Below are positions 39,898-49,084 of a DNA stretch of 64,000 nt, piece by piece. The translations under genes were made by a program, and so were the position numbers. How positions within the stretch are numbered: position 1 is the stretch's first letter; each line of letters opens with the position of its first letter. The notes below the pieces were generated by a model. It saw nothing but the letters and a program-made list of their open reading frames with translations, searched no databases and was not told where the DNA came from. The stretch is from Diacronema lutheri (taxonomy: Eukaryota > Haptophyta > Pavlovophyceae > Pavlovales > Pavlovaceae): assembly GCA_019448385.1 (NCBI GenBank), contig JAGTXO010000015.1, forward strand, positions 806,001 to 870,000, in the 5' to 3' direction.

Positions 39898-41142
39898 ATG
39901 CCGCCGCTCAGGTTTGAGGACATCGCGCGAGCGGCGAGGCACATCCGCGGGGCGGTGCGCCACACGCCGTGCCGAAAGAGCTTCCAGCTCTCGGCGATCA
40001 CCGGCGCCGAGGTGTTCGTGAAGCTCGAGCAGTCGCACTACACGGGCTCGTTCAAGGAGCGCGGCGCGCGCTACGCGCTCAGCCAGATCGCCAAGAAGCA
40101 CGCGGACAACCCAAAGTTCAAGGGGGTGATCGCGGCATCGGCGGGCAACCACGCGCTCGCGCTCTCGTGGCACGGGCCTCAGCTCTCGCTGCCGATCACC
40201 GTCGTGATGCCGACGCTCGCGCCGCTCGCAAAGGTCGGCCGCTGCCGCCAGCTGGGCGCAAACGTGATCGTGCACGGCGCGCACATCCTCGAGGCGTACC
40301 AGCACTCGCAGACGCCCGAGTTTGAGGGGTGGGAGTACCTCAACGGTTTCGACCACCCAGACATCATCGCGGGCGCCGGCACGCTCGGCCTCGAGGTCGA
40401 CGAGCAGGTGGAGGACATTGACTTTTGCATCGTGCCCGTCGGCGGCGCCGGGCTGATCGCGGGCGTCGCGCTCGCGCTCAGCACGGTGCGGCCGAGCTGC
40501 CAGGTGCTCGGCGTCGAGCCCGAGCGCTGCGCCTCCTTCCAGGCCGCCCTCCTCGCCGGCACGCCCGTCGACACGCCGACGCGCCCGACGCTGGCCGATG
40601 GCCTTGCCGTGCCAAAGGTTGGCGCCAACGCGTTCGAGGTCGCCAAGGACATCGTCAAGGACACGGTCTCGGTGAACGAGCGGCAGATCGCCATTGCAAT
40701 GCTCAGGCTGATCGAGACGGAGAAGATGGTCATCGAGGGCGGCGGCGCCGTCGGCCTCGCCGCAGTGCTACCCGGCGGGCCCCTGCACGAGCGCGTGCAG
40801 GGCAAGCGCATCGTGCTGCCGCTCTGCGGCGGCAACATCGACACGACGGTGCTCGGGCGCGTGCTCGAGCGCGGCCTCGCCGCCGACGGGCGTATCGTCA
40901 AATTTGTCGCGACCATCTCCGACCGGCCGGGTGGCATCGCCGGCCTGAGCGCCGTGATCGCCGCGAACGGCGCGTCGATCCGCGACATCTACCACGAGCG
41001 CGCGTGGACGCACACGGCCATCGACCTGGTACGCATCAAGTGCGTGATCGAGACCACCTCTGAGGCGCACGCCAACCAGGTGCATCTCGCGCTCAGCAAG
41101 GAGATCGGCGTGCACGCCGTGCAGTGGAACGCGGCGGACTAG
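39898..41142 (+). CDS. Threonine ammonia-lyase (PLP fold II) with ACT domain
   Basis: A single exon gives 414 residues. The PLP lysine lies in GSFKERGARYAL (about residue 51). SAGNHALALSW binds the substrate, and VPVGGAGLIAGVALAL holds the cofactor phosphate (GGAGL). The C-terminal part beginning IVKFVATISDRPGGIAGL is an ACT domain, as in short catabolic/biosynthetic threonine dehydratases (TdcB/IlvA short type). It converts L-threonine (or serine) to 2-oxobutyrate (or pyruvate) and ammonia, feeding isoleucine synthesis or catabolism; the ACT domain likely senses an amino acid. No transit peptide is evident, so a cytosolic form is likely. One of the best-conserved genes in the window. Confidence 0.93.
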   Translation: MPPLRFEDIARAARHIRGAVRHTPCRKSFQLSAITGAEVFVKLEQSHYTGSFKERGARYALSQIAKKHADNPKFKGVIAASAGNHALALSWHGPQLSLPITVVMPTLAPLAKVGRCRQLGANVIVHGAHILEAYQHSQTPEFEGWEYLNGFDHPDIIAGAGTLGLEVDEQVEDIDFCIVPVGGAGLIAGVALALSTVRPSCQVLGVEPERCASFQAALLAGTPVDTPTRPTLADGLAVPKVGANAFEVAKDIVKDTVSVNERQIAIAMLRLIETEKMVIEGGGAVGLAAVLPGGPLHERVQGKRIVLPLCGGNIDTTVLGRVLERGLAADGRIVKFVATISDRPGGIAGLSAVIAANGASIRDIYHERAWTHTAIDLVRIKCVIETTSEAHANQVHLALSKEIGVHAVQWNAAD

Positions 41143-42093
41143 CCGACCGCTGCAGGGGCGTGGGCTAGCCAATTGCGCGCGCGCGCTGGAAGGGCACTGC
41201 CGCCTTTGTGCCCTGCGCGCGCGCACGTGCGCGCAAGTGCCGCAAGTCCACACCGGGTCGCAGAAAAGTGAGAAAACACACACACACACACTTTGCTCTG
41301 CGAGTGGGCGCGCACGTGCCCTGGGCGCGGCGCCTGCCATAAACATTAGCCGCTCGCGCCGCACGTGCCGCGGTGCCCATCGGTGGGTGGGCGCCGCGCT
41401 CCGCCCCTGTGGTCGGGCACGCTCGTTGGCGCGGCGCCCGGCGGCGCCGGGCCGGGCGGGGGCGGCGGGCCGCGCGCTGGCGTGGCGGGCTGCGCCATGC
41501 TGGCTAAGGGCGGCGGCGCACCCGACGGCGACGACTGGCTGCTGGGCGGCGTCCGGCGTCCGTCCCTTCGCGACCTCGACGCGCACCTTCTGGCGTGGGG
41601 TGGATAGGCGCGGCAGGGGTTGGCACGCCCCCGCCGCGTCCTTGCCGTCCTCGCCGTCTCCGCTGCCGGCGTGCACAGGGTCGACGCTCTCACTTCGGCC
41701 CGACGTTGCGCGCGCGCTCTCTTTCGCTCGCTCCGTTTGTCCAGCCTCGGCCCCGTGCACGCCCCCCTGCTGACCCGCCTGTAAGCGTCGTTAGTATAAA
41801 CATTAGCCGCCCCGGCCTGCTTGGTGAAACCAACTGCGACCCCTTAAACATAGAAATCACAAAAGGTGAGCGCTCGCGTTGGTGCACGAGCGCCGCGTGG
41901 CCGCGCCGGCGATGTGCGCAGTATGCGAGTCCGCCGGGCCCCCATCGACTTTTGCCGCGCGAAAAAGGATCTGCCGCACCGCCGCAACCCCCACGCGCCG
42001 TGTGTGCCGCGCCCGCGCGCCGGGCTCACGACCGCCGAGGCGCCGACGCGCGGGTGCTGCGCACGCAGCGGCTCAACGCAGGTAGCGGACCTC
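41143..42093 (+). other. Spacer and probable spliced leader of the CYP74-like gene
   Basis: No gene can be supported in the first 720 bp. They hold a CA repeat (about 41279-41290), a 19-bp string (41240-41258) that is repeated inverted at 34520-34538, and a 15-bp direct repeat (41339-41353 and 41796-41810). From 41866 to 42081 a likely 5' UTR intron is visible: AAAAG then GTGAGCG as donor and CAACGCAG as acceptor, 12 bp before the chosen ATG. Confidence 0.4.
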
Positions 42094-44137
42094 ATGCTCT
42101 TCTGCGATGCGCGGCGCGGCACTCCTTTTCACCATGAGGCCGAGGACGCGCGCTGGCCGCTGCGCACGGGCGCCCGGAGCGACGAGGTTGAGATGCTGAC
42201 TCCGGCGCTCGTGCGCCAGACGACCTCGCTCTGGACGTTCGCCAAGCTGGCCCTCGCGTGGATCATCGGCATACTGCTCGCGCCCCTTACTCTTCCGTTT
42301 GTGCTCGTGTGGTACGTGCTCGCGCCTTTCGTCCTGAGCACGCAAAAGAAGAACCTCACCACGCTCGAGGCGCGGATGCGCGCGCTTCACCCGCTCACCG
42401 GCGGCGTGAGCGAAGCATATTGGGGCTCGCTCGTCGCGTCGATGACAGTGCCGATCGTCGGTATCGACCAGCCGGAGAACGCGCCCAATACTTGGCGGTA
42501 TCTTGCCTCTCTACCGCTGCTCCTGCCCGTCGTCCTGGTGCCAGTCGCTGCAGCAACCTTCTCTGCCGACCTGTTCACGTACATTGCGCGCTCTGCGGCC
42601 GCCGCCCAGTTCGCTCGCTTTCCGCGCGGCGCGGGCACGGTGGCAAGCTGGCGCAACACGTTCATGTTCCCCGTGCTGCTCATCGCCAACGCGGGTGCGC
42701 GCGTCGTGGCGTACACGTACGAGCTCACGGCATTCCGTGCGGGTGCGGGCATGCGCGAGGGCCTCAACTACTGGTTCCATGGGAACGGGCTGTGGACGGG
42801 GAGCCACGACGAGGTGGATGCGATGCTCAGGTCGAGCCAGCAGCGCGGTCCTGTGCGAGCAGGCTTCTTTCTCATCGCGCCGGACATCTTCGCGTCACGC
42901 ATCCTCCTCTTCCTCTCCAATATTGGCCGCGACTCGGAGTGGGCCGCTGTGCGCAGCCAAGCTCACAAGATGCTTTTCGTCCCGTCGAGCGCGCGGCTCG
43001 CAGACCTCGAACGCCGCGTGCGCGCTGACTGGAGCCCACTGGCGCCACCGACGGCTGCTGACCTCAAGGACGCCACGTGCACGGTGCGGCTTGTGACCAA
43101 GTGTGTCTTCTATGCCCTCTTCGGCAAATGGCTCGACGATGCCGACACAGAGGTCCTCACGGGCTGGCGCACGATGGCCGCAACGTTTGTGATGCCGCGC
43201 GCAACGCAGCGCCTCCTTTTGAATCATGGTGCGCGCGACGCTCGCGCAACCCATGCGACCGGCACGATTTTGCCCTGCTGCGCGCGTGCGCACACACTGC
43301 CAATCCCCTCTGCCCACTCCCACCCCGCCACCGCGCACCCACTCCTGGGCTGCAGGCGTGGAGCAGCTGGGCACCCTGCGCATCAATTCCCTCGGCGTGG
43401 TGCGCAAGCACAAGCTCGAGGTCTTCTTTGCCGAATTCAACGAGGGCCTCGGCAAGTGGAGGCGCACGCACCTCGCCGATCTGGTCGACGAGATTATGTT
43501 CGCCGTGGGATTTGCCGGTGTGGGCGGTACTTCGGCGGCCGTCGCATCGATGGGCTCGTTCCTCGCGGCGGAGCAGTCGGCCGACGGCGGCGCACACGGC
43601 GTTGACTTTGACGGGCGGAGCGCCGCCGACATGCACGCGCTCTATGCCAAGGACCCACAGGCCTTCATCATGGTGCGCTGCGCCGCATGGCGCGCCGGCA
43701 GTAACGCACCGCTTGCGGCCGCGTAGCGTGCAACCCCCCTGTGTCGAGCTTCCCTTCCCCCCCCCCCCCCCCCACCCCTCCTCTCTCTCCCGTGCGCCGC
43801 ACAGGAAGCTTGTCGGCTCTCGTCGCCGGTCGGCACGTTCACCACCTTGCTGCCCGAGACCACGCCATTCGCGACGCTCGGCGCTGTGCCGGCGGGCACG
43901 CCGGTCTCGGGCGTGCTCAACATGGCCAACCGCGATCCAGCTGTTTTCCCAAACCCGACGAGGTTTGACCCGTCGCGTGCGGAGCTGTCCAAGGCCGTCA
44001 CGTGGAACGGGCAGGCCTTCGGGCCCAACGAGGTGAGCTACCCGCGCATCTGCCCGGGCCGCAATCTCTCCGTGGCGATCATCAAGGCGATTGTCAACGT
44101 GGCGCTATCCTCTGAGAAGATGGCGCCCGCGCCCTGA
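42094..44137 (+). CDS. CYP74-like cytochrome P450
   Basis: Exons are 42094..43228, 43356..43672 and 43805..44137 (phases 1 and 0), giving about 594 residues. The N-terminus has hydrophobic spans (LALAWIIGILLAPLTLPFVL). Exon 3 begins EACRLSSPVGTF, a K-helix-like region, then NRDPAVFPNPTRFDPSR and the haem loop FGPNEVSYPRICPGRNLSV. The extra residues between the loop's Gly and Cys and the NG..FG setting resemble CYP74 (allene oxide synthase/hydroperoxide lyase) rather than monooxygenase P450s. The helix at DEIMFAVGFAGVGGTSA lacks the usual acid-alcohol pair for O2 activation, again CYP74-like. A role in fatty-acid hydroperoxide (oxylipin) metabolism is inferred. The start could be 42193. Confidence 0.7.
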
Positions 44138-44295
44138 TGAGTGGGCGCGCGCCGGGGCGATGCGCCCTGAAGTTGAAGAGTCTGCAGTCTGCACACATGG
44201 AAAGTCCGGCGGGCGGAAGCGCGGCGAAGCCGGTGCGCATACGCGCGCGTGTCCGCGTCGGCGGGCCTGTCGGCGCGCTCCCCGCGGCGTGCGGC

Positions 44296-45201
44296 TCATT
44301 GGAACGGGTTGCTGCCCATTGGCTGCGGCTGGCCCCACTGCTGCTGCTGCGGCTGCGGCGCGCCCCACTGCGGCTGCTGCGGCTGCGGCGGCTGCATGTG
44401 CGGCTGCTGGCCGCCCCAAATCGGCCCGCCGTGCATCGGCTGCTGCTGCGGCAGCGGCTGCTGCTGCGCCTGCGGCTGCGGCTGCGGTGGCGCGTCGAGC
44501 GAGAGAAGATCAAAATCGAGCAGGTTCGCGCCACCTGCTGCTGCGGCCGGCGGCGGCTTGAGCGCGGCGGCGGGTTGGGCGTGCGCGATCGTCGGCTGCG
44601 TGGGCGGCGATACAGCGTGCGAGCCCGGCTGCGCGCTGGCCGCAGCGGCCGAGGCCGACGCGCCGGTAGCGGTCGGCTGTGGCGTTGAGCCGGACGGGAG
44701 GCCGAGCGAGGCATCGTCGCGCTTGTGCTGCTCGGCGCGAATGCGCTTCATGAGCTCGACGGCGAGCGGACGCACCTTCACACCCGCGTCAACGCGGTCG
44801 ACCACCTTCTCAAAGTGCCTCAGCTCCTCGAGCTTGCTCTGATTTTGGATGACGATGTCGCGCCACACGGCCTCGTGCTCCGGGCCGGTCGTCTCGTTGA
44901 GGAGGATCTCAATGAGCTGCATCACCTTGAGCGGGTGGTTGGCGTTCTTGCTACCGAGCCGCTTCGAAATGATCGCGACGATCGGCGGCCAATCGGGCGT
45001 GCGCACGTACTTGACGACGCCGCGGCAGAGCACCGGGTTGACCGGTTCGGTGCTGTTGCACGTCGCCTCGCGCACAAGCATCTCGGCCTCGGTGTAGTCG
45101 AGCACCTTATTCTTGACTTCGCGAATCTTCGCCTTGAACTCGGCGCTCCCCACCTTCTCTCGGATCGTCTTGGGGATGAACTTGGATGGGATCTGCGGCA
45201 T
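44296..45201 (-). CDS. ENTH/VHS-domain clathrin adaptor (epsin-like)
   Basis: A single exon gives 301 residues. Residues of about 10-150 form an all-helical ENTH/VHS-type domain (KVLDYTEAEMLVREATCNS, VVKYVRTPDWPPIVAIISKRL, KVMQLIEILLNETTG, HFEKVVDRVDAGVKVRPLA). The remainder is disordered and carries trafficking motifs: LLDFDLLSL, close to a clathrin box, a long Gln/Pro-rich stretch, and a terminal NPF that binds EH-domain proteins. It should bind phosphoinositides and recruit clathrin at endosome, trans-Golgi or plasma membrane. The Gln/Pro repeat comes from CTG/CGG-type triplets. It is single-copy here with no functional link to its neighbours. Confidence 0.85.
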   Translation of the reverse strand: MPQIPSKFIPKTIREKVGSAEFKAKIREVKNKVLDYTEAEMLVREATCNSTEPVNPVLCRGVVKYVRTPDWPPIVAIISKRLGSKNANHPLKVMQLIEILLNETTGPEHEAVWRDIVIQNQSKLEELRHFEKVVDRVDAGVKVRPLAVELMKRIRAEQHKRDDASLGLPSGSTPQPTATGASASAAAASAQPGSHAVSPPTQPTIAHAQPAAALKPPPAAAAGGANLLDFDLLSLDAPPQPQPQAQQQPLPQQQPMHGGPIWGGQQPHMQPPQPQQPQWGAPQPQQQQWGQPQPMGSNPFQ

Positions 45202-45360
45202 CGCCCTCCTCCCCCGCTGCAACGGGAGGCTGCTGCCCCTTGCGGAGGCGACCGCGCCTGCAAAGGGCTAGCCAAACCCAAAAAGTAATCCCATATGAAT
45301 ATGTAAGTTCCCAAAGTTATAAAAGGTTTTTTGTCAGCTGTGCATCGACATTGCAGGAAG

Positions 45361-48300
45361 TCACCGAGTGCACGGCGACAGCGGCAGAAAGTCACCGACG
45401 CGTTCACTTTCCGAAGAAGCGGCCTCGGGCGGCTCGGCACCCGGCGTCCGGCAGACGCGCGCTGCGATGATCGCGGCGAGCGTCTCCATGCCGTCCGCCG
45501 CCTTGTCCACGCACAGGTCGAGCCCCGACGCCTCGAAGGCGTCGCGATCTTCGCAGCCGTGCGGGTCGCCAGTCATGCCGACAATGAGCCCTTTGTACCC
45601 GCGCTCGCGCAGCGTGCGTGCCGCCTGCGCGCCGTTCATCACTGGCATCTGCCAAGCGCCGAGCGGAGCGCGCGGCCGGCGCGTGGGCGGGGGCCGGCGC
45701 GTGGGCGCGCTGCGGGCGGCCGGTTTGATCGGCGGGAGAAGGCGGCGCTGCGCCAGCGCGTGCCGTGCCGCGCGGCGCTCGCCTGGTTGTCCATCACGAT
45801 CAGGCAGTAGCGCTCGAGATGGGGCTGTCCGTCAGGCCCTGCCGCCATCGCCATCTCGACCGCCTCCGCACCGTTGCACGCCACGTCAAAAGGAATGCTC
45901 GCCTTGGTGAAGAGCCTGTACGACACCGTCATCCGCAAGAACATGTCGTCCTGCGCGAAGCGACGGACGCGTGCGCCCGCGCGCATGCATCGCCGGCGCG
46001 GGTACGGTCGGGCGCGGCAGCGTTGGGGGGGGGGGGGGGGGGGAGGGGGGGGGGGAGGGGGGGGGGAGGGGGGGGGGGGGCGATCGCACCACCGGTGGCG
46101 CGCTGGCCCCAGCGCGCGTGCATTGCCCGCCAGCGCGGCGCGGCGCGGCCGCACAGCCGCAGCGCACCTCGACGTAGAGTATCATGCCACACGGAGCAGC
46201 GGCAGCATGCACGCCCTCGCCCTCGCCCTCGCCCTCGCCCTCGCCCTCGGCCTCGGCCTCGGCCCCACCCGCGCGCCCGTCCGCAGGCGGAGCGCCCGCG
46301 CCTGGCGCGGCAGCGGGCACGGCGCCGACGCTATGCGCGCTGCCGCCCCCGTCGCCAATTGTCGCGGCGCGCACGGCGGGCAGCGGCGAGGGCAGTGCCG
46401 TGGCGCACGCGGTGGCCGCGTCCGACGCAGCCGTCGGAGCACACGGAGCACACGGAGCACACGGAGCACTCCTGCTCGTGCTCGGCTGCAGCGTGCGCGC
46501 GACGAGGCCACACGACGCGCGCTGTGCCGCGTCGGAACGCGCGACGTGCCTCTCGATGCGGTGGACGCGAGAGAGTGCGCTCTCGTCGGAATAGGAGTCG
46601 GAGCGCGCGACGACGGGTCTGCTCGTCGTGCCGAGGTCGGCGCTCGCGCAGCTGCCGCTCGAGGGCGGGAAATGCTCGTGCAGCGGCAGCGCGAGTTCAA
46701 ATTGGCAGCCATGGCCGCGCCCTTTCGAGACGAGCGTTAGGCAGCCGTTATGCAGCGCGGCGAGCTGGCGCGTGAGGTGCAATCCGAGGCCCGTGCCGCC
46801 CTGCCCCTGCAGCTGGCCGAGCCCCACCTGCTGGAAGAGCGCGGACGGCGAATTGAGCAGCGCGAGCTCGCCCTCGTCGCAGCCCGCACCACTGTCGAGG
46901 ACGACAATATGCACGCGCCACGGCTCCGCGTCGGCGCTGTCCAACCGCAGCGGCTCGCACGCGTCGGCGTCGGGCGCAACACCCGCGCCGCCACCGCCGC
47001 CGAGCTTTGGCGTGCCGCCGGGCGGCGCGCCGGGCGGCACGCCCGCCGTCGCGCCGCCGCCATCGCACGCGCCGCTTGGGCGCAGCCGCGGGCTGCCGAC
47101 GAGGGGCAGCGGCTCGCGCGCGTGTGCAAAGCCGGCGACCGACGCGTTGATCTGCGCGCGCACGACATCGGTGAGGCACGGCTCTGTGAACGACCTGCGC
47201 ATCTGATCGGGCGAAGACGCCGCGCGCACGCCGCCCTCCGCATCGACGCGGACGCTCAGTCGAACGGAGCCACCGTCAGGTGTGAACTTGATCGCGTTGC
47301 TCACGCCGTTGTTGACGCACTGCTGCAGCCGGCGCACGTCGGCGAGGAAGAGGAGGTCGGCGAGCGCGGGCGGGAGCGGCTCGGCGACGAGCGTGATCTC
47401 CTTTGCGCTCGCGAGGCCCGAGAAGGCGGCGAGCGCGTCGTCGAGGAGCTTGGCGAGGGGAAACGGCTTGACGCGCAATTCGAGGCGGCCCGAGTCGATG
47501 CGCTCAAAATCTGCGGAGCGTGGGAGGGGAGGGGGTGGGGGGGGGGGGGGGGGGGGGAGCGGACGAAGGCGCGGCTCGAGCGGGTCCCCGCCGTCGGCGG
47601 GCGGGCGCGAGAGTCCCGCACCACGCGCTCGGGCGCGCGCGGCGTTTACCGAGCATGTCGGAGACGATGTCCTGCATCAGCGTCGAGCAGGTGCGCAGCG
47701 CGACGCATTGCGTGCGCACGCCCGCGTCGCCGATGCGCACGCTGTCCGGCATCTCGTCCATGGTCGCCGCAATGTTTGAGACGGAGAGGAGGGGCGAGCG
47801 CAGGTCGTGCATCACCTGCCCCATTCGCACACACCGCGCAGGGGCCAGGGGAGGGGGGGGGGGGGGTGGCGGCGCTTGTGGGTGAGGGTAGGCGCCGCCG
47901 CTGCGGGCGGGCCGCTGAGCCGACGGGCGGAGAGTGCATCCGGATCCGGACCGGATCATCCGGATCATCCGGACCGGAGAGCGCGTCCGGGTCATCCGGA
48001 CCGGAGAGCGCTTGCGGCGCGTGCCATCCGGATCAGACGCGCCCTGGCGACCTTGGCCGCGCTCTCGGTGAGGAGCGTCGTGCGGCTCGCAATCTCCTGC
48101 GCCTCGAGGCGGCGGCGGCTGCGCTCCGTCGCACCGAGCTCGTCGAGCGCGCGGCTGACCGCGTTTTTAAAGTGCCACTGTCCGCGGCGCGAGAGCACGA
48201 CGTACACGCGCCCAAAGGCGAGAACGACCGCGCACAGCACGAAGAGGGCAAAGTCGGTCACGTCGGACGAGCTCAACGCGCGCTCGTCGAGGCGCATCGC

Positions 48301-48921
48301 CAGCGAGAGCATCACCAACGTCGAGAGGGCGAGGAAGCCAAAGCCGACAGGCTGCATCGGCAAAAAGACCTTCACCGACGTGAGCACGAAGAGCGCGCGC
48401 AGCATCTGCTGCGCGCTGCTCAGCGCGAGCCGCGGCGAGGCCGGCGCGGCAATGCCAAGCACAGCGCGCGCGCGCTGCGCAGACATGCCCACGCACAAGA
48501 GGAACTCGATGAAGAGCACCGCGACGATCGACAGCCCCTCGAGCACGCCCAGCCGCACGTAGTGCCGGCGCGCGAGCACGCCGACGAGTGACACGCCGCC
48601 GCACGCGCCCGCAACCGCCGCGGCAAGCGCAGCGAAGCCAGTCGGGCGGCCGCCGCGCCACGCAAGCTCCTCGGGTACGAGCACGGCGTTGAGCACGGCA
48701 AAGAAGGCGAAGACCATCTGCATCCGCTTGGCGAACATGGGCCGCAGCTCCTCGTCCACCTGCTTCATCTCCTCAGCGTGATCCTCAAACGTAAAGCGCG
48801 CGGTGAGCCGCAGCGGCGGGATGCGCAGCTCGTTGAGGTCGAACATCTTCGCCGAGCTCGCGGGGCTCGGGCTCCCATCATCCGGCGTGGCGTGTGGCTT
48901 AAGCGCGCCGGGGACCGCCAT
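45361..48921 (-). CDS. Membrane hybrid histidine kinase (HisKA-HATPase-REC)
   Basis: Exons on the minus strand are 48921..48025, 47815..47650, 47510..46168, 45950..45783 and 45648..45361, giving about 953 residues. Six or so membrane spans (about 70-230) precede a coiled linker, the H-box VMHDLRSPLLS (phospho-acceptor H302), an ATPase domain (N-box NNGVSNAIKFT, G1 DSGAGCDE, G2 GGTGLGLHL) with a long Gly/Pro insert, a Gly/Glu repeat, and a receiver (D803/D804, acceptor D856 in IVMDNQMPVMNG, T884, K907). All signalling residues are present, so an autonomous phosphorelay sensor is expected. The last intron starts with GC (CAG then GCGAGC); the first is also best read as GC-AG (ATG then GCACGC). 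These joins restore HDLRSP and MDNQ-MPVMNG in frame. Input is unknown. Confidence 0.85.
46025..46080 (-). repeat. Oligo-C (sense) tract in a histidine kinase intron
   Basis: The plus strand has 56 bases of G with three A; on the gene's sense strand this is a C-rich tract inside intron 45951-46167. Similar shorter tracts lie at 47537-47557 and 47853-47866 in two other introns of the same gene. Confidence 0.85.
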
Positions 48922-49084
48922 CGATGCCGCGGAAACGGTGGAAAAGTCCCCGGGACACCGAAAGAGGACAGGCCCTCGCTGTTCGAGGGGTTGCTGATGA
49001 GACACACACAGCGAGCTACTGACACGCTCCCATCAGCCGGACACGCTGGACGGCCAAATTCTGACTGCCATGCCGCCGTCGTTC

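Noticed and set aside
41237-41773. Possible small gene upstream of the CYP74-like gene
   Set aside because: It is low-complexity on both strands with no domain and contains CA and GC repeats. It is best treated as spacer.
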